This document shows, piece by piece, positions 51,705 to 59,454 of a stretch of 64,000 nt of DNA. Where the stretch lies: the NCBI GenBank assembly GCA_009735695.1, contig SRSL01000002.1, positions 1 through 64,000 on the forward strand, read 5' to 3'. Numbering within the stretch: the stretch's first letter is position 1; each line of letters opens with the position of its first letter. The stretch comes from Christiangramia bathymodioli (GTDB lineage: Bacteria > Bacteroidota > Bacteroidia > Flavobacteriales > Flavobacteriaceae). The translations under genes and the position numbers were made by a program. The notes under the pieces were generated by a model. The model had not been told where the DNA came from and made no database searches. It saw nothing but the letters and a program-made list of their open reading frames with translations.

Positions 51705-52637
51705 ATGAGCAGCGAATTAAGTGTAAAGCACTTATTGGGAATCAAATATCTTCAGAAGGAGGATATAGAATTAATTTTCAAGACTGCCGATCATTTTAAG
51801 GAAGTAATTAACCGGCCCATTAAAAAGGTTCCTTCGCTACGGGATATCACCATTGCCAATCTTTTCTTTGAAAATAGTACCCGTACCAGGCTTTCCTTTG
51901 AACTCGCTGAAAAAAGATTGAGCGCCGATGTGATCAATTTTTCTGCGGCATCCAGTTCAGTGAAAAAAGGAGAAACCCTTATAGATACCGTTAATAATAT
52001 ACTTTCCATGAAAGTGGATATGGTGGTGATGCGCCATCCTAATCCCGGAGCCGGTATTTTTCTCTCCAAACATGTAAATGCCAGTATCGTGAATGCTGGT
52101 GATGGTGCTCATGAACATCCTACCCAGGCATTGCTGGATTCTTATTCGATTCGTGAGCGACTTGGTGAAGTTGCCGGTAAGAAGGTGGTGATCGTAGGAG
52201 ATATTCTGCACAGCAGGGTTGCGCTTTCCAACATTTTCGCCCTGAAATTACAGGGAGCTGAGGTGAAGGTATGTGGGCCAAAAACTCTTATTCCAAAACA
52301 TATCGAATCCCTTGGAGTTGGCGTAGAGACCAATTTGAAAGCGGCACTCGAATGGTGTGATGTAGCCAATATGCTACGTGTTCAGAACGAACGGATGGAT
52401 ATAAGCTATTTCCCGAGTACGCGGGAATATGTAAAACAATTCGGATTGAATCTGCCATTGCTGGAAAGCCTTAAAAAGGAGATCGTTATCATGCACCCGG
52501 GGCCTATAAACAGGGGAGTAGAGATCACCAGCGATGTGGCCGACTCTGATCATGCGATCATTCTGGATCAGGTTCAGAATGGTGTGGCTGTTAGGATGGC
52601 CGTGATCTATCTGCTGGCTGCGAAGATCAAGCAATAG
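51705..52637 (+). CDS. pyrB: Aspartate carbamoyltransferase catalytic subunit
   Basis: A 310-residue transcarbamoylase that catalyses the second step of pyrimidine synthesis. Carbamoyl-phosphate site ENSTRTRLSFE (about 51-61), the 80s-loop SSVKKGE, HEHPTQALLD, and HPGPINRGVE near the end are all present. A pyrI regulatory subunit is not encoded beside it. It lies 7 nt after pyrR in a two-gene operon. Confidence 0.95.
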   Translation: MSSELSVKHLLGIKYLQKEDIELIFKTADHFKEVINRPIKKVPSLRDITIANLFFENSTRTRLSFELAEKRLSADVINFSAASSSVKKGETLIDTVNNILSMKVDMVVMRHPNPGAGIFLSKHVNASIVNAGDGAHEHPTQALLDSYSIRERLGEVAGKKVVIVGDILHSRVALSNIFALKLQGAEVKVCGPKTLIPKHIESLGVGVETNLKAALEWCDVANMLRVQNERMDISYFPSTREYVKQFGLNLPLLESLKKEIVIMHPGPINRGVEITSDVADSDHAIILDQVQNGVAVRMAVIYLLAAKIKQ

Positions 52638-52700
52638 GTTCTTTCTTTTTAGAGCGAACTGTTTTTGTTAACTTTAAACTGAAATTCAGAAGAGAATAAA

Positions 52701-53033
52701 ATGAAAACCACCCAGAAAGAAAATTACCTGTTAATTGAAAATGAAGCGGAGTCTCTAACTGATTTTACTTCTGAAATCACCCGGAATGAAGAGCTTTTTA
52801 AAGACAAGAATGTGGTAGTAGATCTTCGAAAACACCAGGGCATTCAAAGGGAACATTTCCTGGGATTTCTTGAAATATCTAATTTCCACAGGAATTCGAA
52901 TAATAGTTTCGTGATCATCAGCGATGCGATTAGCATCGATGAACTGCCAGATGAACTTATAGTAGTTCCCACCCTGCAGGAAGCCGAAGATATGATACAA
53001 ATGGATGAGATCCAGCGCGACCTGGGTTTTTAA
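52701..53033 (+). CDS. STAS-like protein upstream of ribonuclease Z
   Basis: A 110-residue cytosolic protein with alternating strands and helices in the order expected for a STAS-like fold: 'NVVVDLRKHQGI' followed by 'NSFVIISDAISIDELPDELIVVPTLQEAEDMI'. The final segment PTLQEAEDMI resembles the last helix of anti-sigma-antagonist domains, but the phosphorylated serine motif is not clear. It precedes rnz by 27 nt and is probably co-transcribed with it; the two are often neighbours in Flavobacteriaceae. Confidence 0.75.
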   Translation: MKTTQKENYLLIENEAESLTDFTSEITRNEELFKDKNVVVDLRKHQGIQREHFLGFLEISNFHRNSNNSFVIISDAISIDELPDELIVVPTLQEAEDMIQMDEIQRDLGF

Positions 53034-53060
53034 AAGTCGCTGATATCAAAAAGCCGATCA

Positions 53061-53969
53061 ATGAAAGTAAGCATTTTAGGTTGTTATGCTGCCACGCCTC
53101 GTAGTTTCACGAATCCTACTTCGCAGGTACTGGAAATAAAAAACCACCTGTTTTTGATCGATTGTGGCGAGGGAACCCAGATCCAGCTTAGGAGAAACAA
53201 GGTGAAATTTTCAAAGATCAGGCATATCTTTATCTCCCATTTACACGGAGATCATTTTTACGGGCTGGTAGGGCTTATTTCAACCTTCAGGCTACTGAAC
53301 AGGGAAAATGAACTTCATGTATATGGCCCAAAAGGGATCAAAGAGATCATCACGTTACAGTTAAAACTGGCGAATTCCTGGACCAACTATCCACTTATCT
53401 TCCACGAACTTCAATCAAAGGAATCTGAATTATTGTACGAGGATTCGACGGTGACGGTAAAAACCATTCCGCTCAAACATCGTATTTATACCAACGGCTT
53501 TTTATTCCAGGAAAAGCCTGGTGAACGAAAGTTGCTTATCAACGAGGCGGTTAAATATAATATTGATGTAAGTCTTTATAATAGTCTTAAAAAAGGCAAG
53601 GATGTGGTTTCTGAAGACGGAACTCTCATCGAAAACCACCTGGTAACTGCCGATCCGCCGCCGCCAAAAAGCTATGCTTTTTGCAGTGATACGGTCTTTG
53701 ATCCGGATATCGTTCCGCTTATCGAAGGGGTGAATGGGCTTTACCACGAATCCACATTCCTGGAATCTGAAATGGATCTTGCTTTTCCTACAAAGCATTC
53801 TACAGCAAAACAGGCTGCGACCATCGCTAAACTTGCCGGTGTTAAAAAGCTTATTCTGGGTCATTACTCTACACGTTATACCGATATCAGTTTTTTCCGC
53901 CAGGAAGCGGAAAGCATCTTTCCCGAAGTAGTTCTTGCAGACGACGGAGCTGAAATTATCGTTGAATAA
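53061..53969 (+). CDS. rnz: Ribonuclease Z
   Basis: A 302-residue metallo-beta-lactamase-fold tRNA 3' endonuclease. The zinc motif is H60-L-H62-G-D64-H65 (FISHLHGDHFYGL); later ligands are seen in AFCSDTVFD and ILGHYSTRY. The GEGTQIQLRR segment and a flexible-arm region (about 150-200) match the family's short form. It trims tRNA precursors before CCA addition. It follows the STAS-like gene. Confidence 0.95.
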   Translation: MKVSILGCYAATPRSFTNPTSQVLEIKNHLFLIDCGEGTQIQLRRNKVKFSKIRHIFISHLHGDHFYGLVGLISTFRLLNRENELHVYGPKGIKEIITLQLKLANSWTNYPLIFHELQSKESELLYEDSTVTVKTIPLKHRIYTNGFLFQEKPGERKLLINEAVKYNIDVSLYNSLKKGKDVVSEDGTLIENHLVTADPPPPKSYAFCSDTVFDPDIVPLIEGVNGLYHESTFLESEMDLAFPTKHSTAKQAATIAKLAGVKKLILGHYSTRYTDISFFRQEAESIFPEVVLADDGAEIIVE

Positions 53970-54145
53970 CACTTCATCTCCTTCTGCTATCCTGCGCCGT
54001 TAATCGAATTACAAGGCGAATATTTAACGTAAATTCCTACAAAAACTGTTAAATTTTGAATAAAATTAGTATTTTATTAATGCGATAATGCATTTAGTCG
54101 GTAAAAAATGTACATTAGTCTTTCCTGAATCTAACATTTTAACCG

Positions 54146-54652
54146 ATGAAAAGAATTCTACTTACCAGCCTTAATTTAATTTTTTGTGGGATGTTACTTA
54201 CATCTTGTTCAAAAGATAGTCTGAATGATGATGTGACCGCCTATAACCAGGTCGTGACCGAGAAGGCAGAATATGATTATTCGGCCATTGAAGTCGAAAT
54301 CATAGAAGATCTTAATATTTACAGAAAGGCGATTGGTCTCCAGGAATTGAAGCCCTTGGCCGAACTCTCCGTAGAATCTGAAGGTCATAATGAATATATG
54401 ATCGAGCAGGGTAAGGTGAGCCATGATAACTTTCCGCAAAGAGCATCTACGATCATGAATAAGGTTGGAGCTAAAAGTGTAAGTGAGAACGTAGCATTTG
54501 GATATTTCACCGCAGATGATGTGGTAGACGCCTGGTTAAAGAGTAAAAGTCATCGCGAGAATATCGAATCCAATCATACCCATGTTGGGATTTCGGTTAG
54601 ACAGGATGAAAATGGAAAGAATTATTTCACTAATATCTTTATAAAAAAATAA
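54146..54652 (+). CDS. CAP-domain (SCP-like) lipoprotein
   Basis: A 168-residue lipoprotein (LLTSC, Cys21). Residues about 45-168 form a CAP domain of the bacterial type: 'EVEIIEDLNIYRKAIGLQEL', a histidine in EGHNEYM, 'SENVAFGY', 'VVDAWLKSKSHRENIESNHTHVGI' with the second conserved histidine. Bacterial CAP proteins are thought to bind or process envelope components. The role here is unknown. Two hairpins downstream end its transcript. Confidence 0.9.
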   Translation: MKRILLTSLNLIFCGMLLTSCSKDSLNDDVTAYNQVVTEKAEYDYSAIEVEIIEDLNIYRKAIGLQELKPLAELSVESEGHNEYMIEQGKVSHDNFPQRASTIMNKVGAKSVSENVAFGYFTADDVVDAWLKSKSHRENIESNHTHVGISVRQDENGKNYFTNIFIKK

Positions 54653-54683
54653 ACCGCAAGTTTTGTTTTCCCCCCAAATCGAT

Positions 54684-54720
54684 AAAAAAGGGTTCAGGCT
54701 AGAGGCTGGCCCTTTTTTTA
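54684..54720 (+). terminator. Terminator of the CAP lipoprotein gene
   Basis: A GC-rich hairpin (GGGTTCAG... with ...CTGGCCC, with wobble pairs and one bulge) followed by seven T. It shares an 18-nt word with a second terminator at 56431. Confidence 0.8.
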
Positions 54721-54746
54721 TTTAATTTCGGTTTTTACCAACAAAA

Positions 54747-54777
54747 AGATCCCGCAAAAGCGGGATCTTCTTCTTCA
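54747..54777 (-). terminator. Terminator of the S41 peptidase gene
   Basis: AAGATCCCGC pairs with GCGGGATCTT around AAAA. On the minus strand it ends in T5, just after the S41 gene stops at 54793. Confidence 0.88.
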
Positions 54778-54792
54778 AGCTAAGTTGACCTA

Positions 54793-56262
54793 CTAGCTTT
54801 TTGGGTCTAGTATTGGGGGAAGTTCTTCAATGAACATTCTTTGGTAACCAGGTTCATTCATTCCAGATTCACCCAGTTGATTGTATTTATAGGCGGCTGT
54901 GGATTGTTTTACTGGTGCCTTGCCCAGAATATTGTTGATCGCTGCCTGTAGCAGAGGTTCTTCAGGATCACCTAGTATTCCCATATTTCCGAGGTCCTCG
55001 GTCAATGAGATATCAGGAGTTAATCCATCTATATAATCTGATCTCCCTTCCGCATTGATCGATTTGAAAACCAGTGGTTGCATGGCGTACGTGTGATCTG
55101 GATCTCTTCCTTCCTTGGAGAAGTCAGGACTATCATAAAGTGTTACCGAAGCCTGGAATTTCCCAGTGGTATTGGTTCCAATCTGTACGATATCTATATA
55201 CGGATCCAAACCGTTAATCACGAGCTCACTCGCCGAGGCCGTCGCCCCCGTGGTAAGCACATATACTTTGTTCAAATTAAGACTATTGGTGGCTTCGCCG
55301 GTTCTGATGGATGAATCGAACCTGTTTACGATTCTTTCAGGGTCATTTTCTTCAAAATAAGCCTGGTATTTTTCATTCCATTGTTCTTTCATAAAGACTT
55401 CACCTTCAAACTGCCCTGTGATCATGCTGGCCAGGTCGATGGCAGATACTACCGATCCTCCTCCGTTATACCTAAGGTCCAGTACCAGGTCATCAATTCC
55501 TTCCGCCTTGAAATCGGCAAAGGCTGCGTTCAATTCAGCATCAAAATCGGCAATAAAGCTGTTGTACATCAAATACCCGATCTTTCTGTTTTCGATGTTT
55601 AATACTTCGGAAATAAAAACAGGGTTGGAGGTATACGGGTCATCGGTTAGGGTAACCGTTCTATCTGAAAGAATGATGGTTCCATCCTGAACTTCACCTA
55701 CATTGATGGTAAACGAATTTGAACTTAGCAAATTTTGAAAATTGCTCATCGTAAGACTTTGCCCATCTACCTCTGTAAAAATGTTTCCGCGAACGAGTCC
55801 GGCCTCATCAGCCGATGTGCCGGGCAATACATATTGGATAAATCCAAAAATATTACTGGTGCCGCTAATTTGCCCGATTCCGTATTTGATCCCGGTACTA
55901 CCGCTTATTCCCTGGAATCGCTCCTCCAGACTCTCGTAATCGTCGGTAATAAAACTAAAGCGGTCCTGGCTGTAAAGTAGGTTGTCGAACAGTTCTTCCG
56001 GGCTAGAGAAATTATCCAGGTATTCGAACTTATCAGAATCGTTGGAGAAATAAGAATCTGCCAGTTCAGGCACTTCAGCCTTATACAAATAGATCTCATT
56101 TAAACCGGAATACACAAAATCTTCAATTTCAAGATCTTCTGAAATATCTGTTGTATTCTCAGCATTATTTTCTGAAGTGGTTTCGGTAAAATTGTCTTCA
56201 TCCTTCTCACAGGAGGTAAACAAAAAACCAACTATACCCAGCATCATTAATACCTTCTTCAT
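54793..56262 (-). CDS. S41 family (CtpA-like) peptidase lipoprotein with PDZ domain
   Basis: A 489-residue lipoprotein. The ATG at 56262 is preferred over an in-frame upstream ATG because it begins a proper lipoprotein signal (GFLFTSC, Cys18). A PDZ domain lies about residues 125-215 and the S41 domain about 220-420, with the catalytic serine in TGATASASELVINGL and the 'DLVLDLRYNGGGSV' stretch upstream. Such tail-specific proteases cut unstructured C-termini in the envelope. Many flavobacterial genomes have several of this size, possibly linked to surface protein processing. A strong promoter lies upstream. Confidence 0.9.
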   Translation of the reverse strand: MKKVLMMLGIVGFLFTSCEKDEDNFTETTSENNAENTTDISEDLEIEDFVYSGLNEIYLYKAEVPELADSYFSNDSDKFEYLDNFSSPEELFDNLLYSQDRFSFITDDYESLEERFQGISGSTGIKYGIGQISGTSNIFGFIQYVLPGTSADEAGLVRGNIFTEVDGQSLTMSNFQNLLSSNSFTINVGEVQDGTIILSDRTVTLTDDPYTSNPVFISEVLNIENRKIGYLMYNSFIADFDAELNAAFADFKAEGIDDLVLDLRYNGGGSVVSAIDLASMITGQFEGEVFMKEQWNEKYQAYFEENDPERIVNRFDSSIRTGEATNSLNLNKVYVLTTGATASASELVINGLDPYIDIVQIGTNTTGKFQASVTLYDSPDFSKEGRDPDHTYAMQPLVFKSINAEGRSDYIDGLTPDISLTEDLGNMGILGDPEEPLLQAAINNILGKAPVKQSTAAYKYNQLGESGMNEPGYQRMFIEELPPILDPKS

Positions 56263-56327
56263 AGTATAAATATTATATATTGAATTGCTTTTACTCATAA
56301 TCATTGCAAATTATGCAGCAATTATGC

Positions 56328-56356
56328 CAAATTTAGTTAAAGTTCATTCTAAACAA
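56328..56356 (-). promoter_or_regulatory. Promoter of the S41 peptidase gene
   Basis: On the minus strand TTG (plus-strand CAA at 56354-56356) and TAAATTTG (plus-strand CAAATTTA at 56328-56335) are spaced by 18 nt, near the ideal of the phylum. The leader to 56262 is about 60 nt. Confidence 0.72.
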
Positions 56357-56430
56357 TCTTGAAAGTTAACCTGATCTTTAAATATTAACGAATAAAGGTG
56401 GAAGATGGATTTCTAAAATGCTATAAATAG

Positions 56431-56463
56431 AAAAAGGTTCAGGCTAGAGGCTGAACCTTTTTC
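56431..56463. terminator. Perfect hairpin in the S41-ompA gap
   Basis: AAAAAGGTTCAG (56431-56442) pairs with CTGAACCTTTTT (56451-56462) without mismatch. It can act in either direction and probably ends minus-strand transcription from the HYR/SprF/OmpA operon. Confidence 0.82.
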
Positions 56464-56555
56464 ATTTGCATCGATTTGTAGGGGTCGATTTCTCTTAAAC
56501 TTCTTAGGGTAAATTGATTTAAGTAGTAAAGATTTTAAATTTTTCCAATGATAAA

Positions 56556-56646
56556 AAAGAAAGAGGTAAACTGAACATTTGCAGAATCCCTGGTGATTCG
56601 GATAGATCTGGGGATTCCTAGCTATTCAGAAAACCTCTTTTCATTC
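56556..56646 (-). other. Long double-hairpin RNA element after the ompA gene; rest of the 391-nt gap is empty
   Basis: The gap 56263-56653 holds no gene. Besides the promoter at 56328 and the hairpin at 56431, it has a nested structure beginning 8 nt after the OmpA stop. On the minus strand AAAGAGGT...CTGAAT pairs with TTCAG...ACCTCTTT at the outside, and GGAATCCCC/GGGATTC pair inside. The 3' side ends in CTTTCTTTTTT, so the outer stem could be a terminator with a large structured cap. The rest of the gap is plain AT-rich sequence. Confidence 0.6.
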
Positions 56647-56653
56647 AGGTTAG

Positions 56654-58513
56654 TTAGTCCATCTTTACCACGCTGAACATTGATCTTCTGTTCAACTGGT
56701 GGTCTTTTTCGGTACAACGATCACATTCAATGGCCGGTTTGCTTTCTCCGTAGCCTTTATATTCTTTTATGCGTTCAGGAGCCACTCCTTTTGAAACGAG
56801 GTAATCGAATGTTGCCCTGGCTCTTCTTTCTGCCAATTTTTGGTTATAGGCATCCGATCCGCGACGATCTGTATGCGACCCAATTTCGATCACCAGATCT
56901 GGATATTCGTTTTGCATCAGGTTCACCAGTTTGTCGAGTTCTGCTGCCGCATCTGGCCGTATGGTAGCCTTGTCGAAATCAAAGTAGATATTTTCTATTT
57001 CAGCCAGATATTCCACATCCTTTACAGGATTTAGCTGAATGTCGTATTCCAGGATATCCTGATCATCAGTATTATCTGTATTCACCGAACCGTTGAACAT
57101 TTCGTACTCGATCTCTTTTGCTTCAATAGGGTAGGAGGTATTCCTGTTGACTTCGGTTTTATAATTCCCATCCTCATCGGTTTCAAGGAAAGCGATCTGT
57201 TCACCTTCCTGATTCATCAGCCTAACGGTTGCCTGGGGAATAGGGTTCCCATTCACGGCATCGGTTACCTGGCCCTGAAGCACCAACGGATTTAATTTAT
57301 CGAATACATAGATGTTATCACTTCCGCCTTCACGGTTGGTGGAAATATATCCTTCTTTGGAATCAGCCACCTGAAAATAGGCGAAATCATCCATATTGCT
57401 GTTTACAGGCTCTCCAAGGTTCTCAACTTCTCCGTCTTCCAGTTTAAAAATGTCGAACAAACCAAGTCCCGCATGTCCGTTAGAGGAGAAGTAAAGCGTT
57501 CCGTCAGTATCCATAAACGGAAAGCTCTCATCAAATTCGGTATTCACTGGTTCCCCCATATTTTCGGCAGTACCGAAATTTCCATTTTCATCGATAGAAA
57601 CCTTGTAAATATCGGTTCCTCCCATACCTCCCGGCATATCGGAAGTGAAATAAAGGGTTTTTCCGTCAGGGGAAAGCGCAGGATGACCTACTGAATATTC
57701 GTTATTATTGAAAGCAAGTTCCTTAACATTGGTCCATTTTCCGCCTTCGTTAGTTGCAGAATACAACTTGAGGTGATTGGTCTTATCATCATCTCGTTTT
57801 CCTTCCTTATTGTTCAGGTAGTTATTCCGGGTAAAATAGATGGTATTTCCATCTGGGCTCACTATTGCAGGCCCATCATGTAATTTGGTGTTGATATCTC
57901 CAGGAATAGGCGACACGGTTCCGGATGCTTTATCCATTACATAGATGTCAAGAAATGGTTCGCCATTCCAGCTATAGGTTTTGTTCTTAACATCCACGCC
58001 TTCTGCACGGGCCGAAACGAAATAAACCTTATCGTCTTTCACAAACACTCCAAAATCACTTACTCCGGAATTGAATTCTGAAGGTTTTACCTTGTAAGTG
58101 GTCTTTAGATCGAATTCTTTCTTTTCGATCATTTCCCTGATCTCACCCGAGTTTCTTCCAGATTCCAGGTATTTTCTCAACCATTCTCTGGATTCGTCGT
58201 AACGCTTGGTTCCTCTCAGGGCCTGGGCATACTTGTAATAATATTCAGGAGATAGCGTTGAATCCTGGATCACATCCCCGTAGTAGAATACAGCGTTTTC
58301 CGGACTTCTCAGCATCATATAGGCATCGCCTAATTTTTTGCTGTTATAGACCACATTATAATCGTTCTCGATGAGTTCTTTATAAACATCGGTCGCTTCC
58401 AGGTAGGCAAATTCATCAAATAGTCTATCTGCTTTCTTTTGTTTTGATTTCTGAGCCTGCATGCCAAATGAGCAGGAGAAAATTATCAGGAGTAAAAAGT
58501 AAAAGTTTTTCAT
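56654..58513 (-). CDS. OmpA-family protein with TPR, beta-propeller and CRD domains (PorE-like)
   Basis: A 619-residue envelope protein with a signal peptide (ending GMQAQ). Domain order: TPR-like helices (about 20-150), WD40/PD40 beta-propeller (about 160-410; 'PAIVSPDGNTIYFTRNN', 'HPALSPDGKTLYFTSDMPGG'), a carboxypeptidase-regulatory-like domain (about 415-490; GQVTDAVNGNPIPQA), and an OmpA C-terminal peptidoglycan-binding domain (about 515-619; FDFDKATIRPDA, GSHTDRRGSDAYNQKLAERR). This order equals that of PorE, a type IX secretion component. It is the last gene of the HYR/SprF operon, 17 nt after the porP/sprF gene. Confidence 0.92.
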   Translation of the reverse strand: MKNFYFLLLIIFSCSFGMQAQKSKQKKADRLFDEFAYLEATDVYKELIENDYNVVYNSKKLGDAYMMLRSPENAVFYYGDVIQDSTLSPEYYYKYAQALRGTKRYDESREWLRKYLESGRNSGEIREMIEKKEFDLKTTYKVKPSEFNSGVSDFGVFVKDDKVYFVSARAEGVDVKNKTYSWNGEPFLDIYVMDKASGTVSPIPGDINTKLHDGPAIVSPDGNTIYFTRNNYLNNKEGKRDDDKTNHLKLYSATNEGGKWTNVKELAFNNNEYSVGHPALSPDGKTLYFTSDMPGGMGGTDIYKVSIDENGNFGTAENMGEPVNTEFDESFPFMDTDGTLYFSSNGHAGLGLFDIFKLEDGEVENLGEPVNSNMDDFAYFQVADSKEGYISTNREGGSDNIYVFDKLNPLVLQGQVTDAVNGNPIPQATVRLMNQEGEQIAFLETDEDGNYKTEVNRNTSYPIEAKEIEYEMFNGSVNTDNTDDQDILEYDIQLNPVKDVEYLAEIENIYFDFDKATIRPDAAAELDKLVNLMQNEYPDLVIEIGSHTDRRGSDAYNQKLAERRARATFDYLVSKGVAPERIKEYKGYGESKPAIECDRCTEKDHQLNRRSMFSVVKMD

Positions 58514-58530
58514 AATAAACAGGCTTTAGA

Positions 58531-59442
58531 TTAGAAGAAACGGGGTGATTTGTACCTGGTCTTTTTAAATCTGAATTCATAGATCAACAGGATCTCGTGA
58601 GAACCTGAAGTATACGGTCTGATATCTGAAATTGGATATTCATAGGCATAGCCGGCCCTGAATCCGTCAAATAACTGAATGTCCAGGAATCCTCCAATGG
58701 CATCATCAATTCGGTAATTGGCTCCCACATAGAATTTCTCATTGAAAATAGTAGTCGCTGAAAGATCAACTGAAAGTGGTGCACCTTTGGTAGCCTTCAA
58801 CAGGGTGGTAGGTCTTAACTTCACATTTTCGCTTAGATCGAAAACGTAACCTCCTGTTAAATAATAATGAACCTGTTCCAGAGCCAAATATTCACTAAAC
58901 TCATTATTGTCATTGTTGATTAGTTTAGGAGCAGAACCTCCTATATACCAGTTCTGGGACGACAAATAAAAACCTAGCCCGAAATTTGGAGTCCACCGAT
59001 TTAACTGGTCCTGAAAAAATGGGTCATTCAGAACATCTGGCTCAGTGAACAGTTCATCTTCAAGATTATAATAACTCATACCGGCTTTTAGTCCAAGTCT
59101 CAAGGTCACATCTTCACTAAGATCCAGCCTGTAGGAGAAATCACCGTATGCATAGGTGTAATTTTCATAACCCGCATTATCATTAATAATAGACAATCCT
59201 AAACCAACCTTGTCATTTCTCAAAGGAGAATGAACGGAAAGTGTCTGGGTTGTTGGAGCTCCTTCAAAATCGGCCCACTGACTTCTGTGAAGACCCACTA
59301 TCGAGAATCCATCTCTACTACCGGCATAGGCAGGGTTTATGGAGATCGTATTATACATATACTGCGTGAATTGAGGGAGCTGTTGCGAAAATCCTGGGGC
59401 TGCAACAAATAAAATCAATATGATTAGGTATACTTTTTTCAT
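58531..59442 (-). CDS. PorP/SprF family type IX secretion outer-membrane protein
   Basis: A 303-residue outer-membrane barrel with a signal peptide (ending APGFSQ). The hallmark N-terminus LPQFTQYMYNTISINPAYAG defines the PorP/SprF family. In Flavobacterium johnsoniae SprF is needed to secrete and attach the SprB adhesin, and such proteins serve type B C-terminal domain cargo. Here it sits 12 nt after the end of a giant type B protein gene, so it is very probably the dedicated partner of that protein. Confidence 0.94.
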   Translation of the reverse strand: MKKVYLIILILFVAAPGFSQQLPQFTQYMYNTISINPAYAGSRDGFSIVGLHRSQWADFEGAPTTQTLSVHSPLRNDKVGLGLSIINDNAGYENYTYAYGDFSYRLDLSEDVTLRLGLKAGMSYYNLEDELFTEPDVLNDPFFQDQLNRWTPNFGLGFYLSSQNWYIGGSAPKLINNDNNEFSEYLALEQVHYYLTGGYVFDLSENVKLRPTTLLKATKGAPLSVDLSATTIFNEKFYVGANYRIDDAIGGFLDIQLFDGFRAGYAYEYPISDIRPYTSGSHEILLIYEFRFKKTRYKSPRFF

Positions 59443-59454
59443 GGTTTCCCTTTT

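Noticed and set aside
53970-54145. A regulatory RNA upstream of the CAP-domain lipoprotein
   Set aside because: The region is AT-rich and lacks a stable hairpin or a recognisable promoter of the phylum type.
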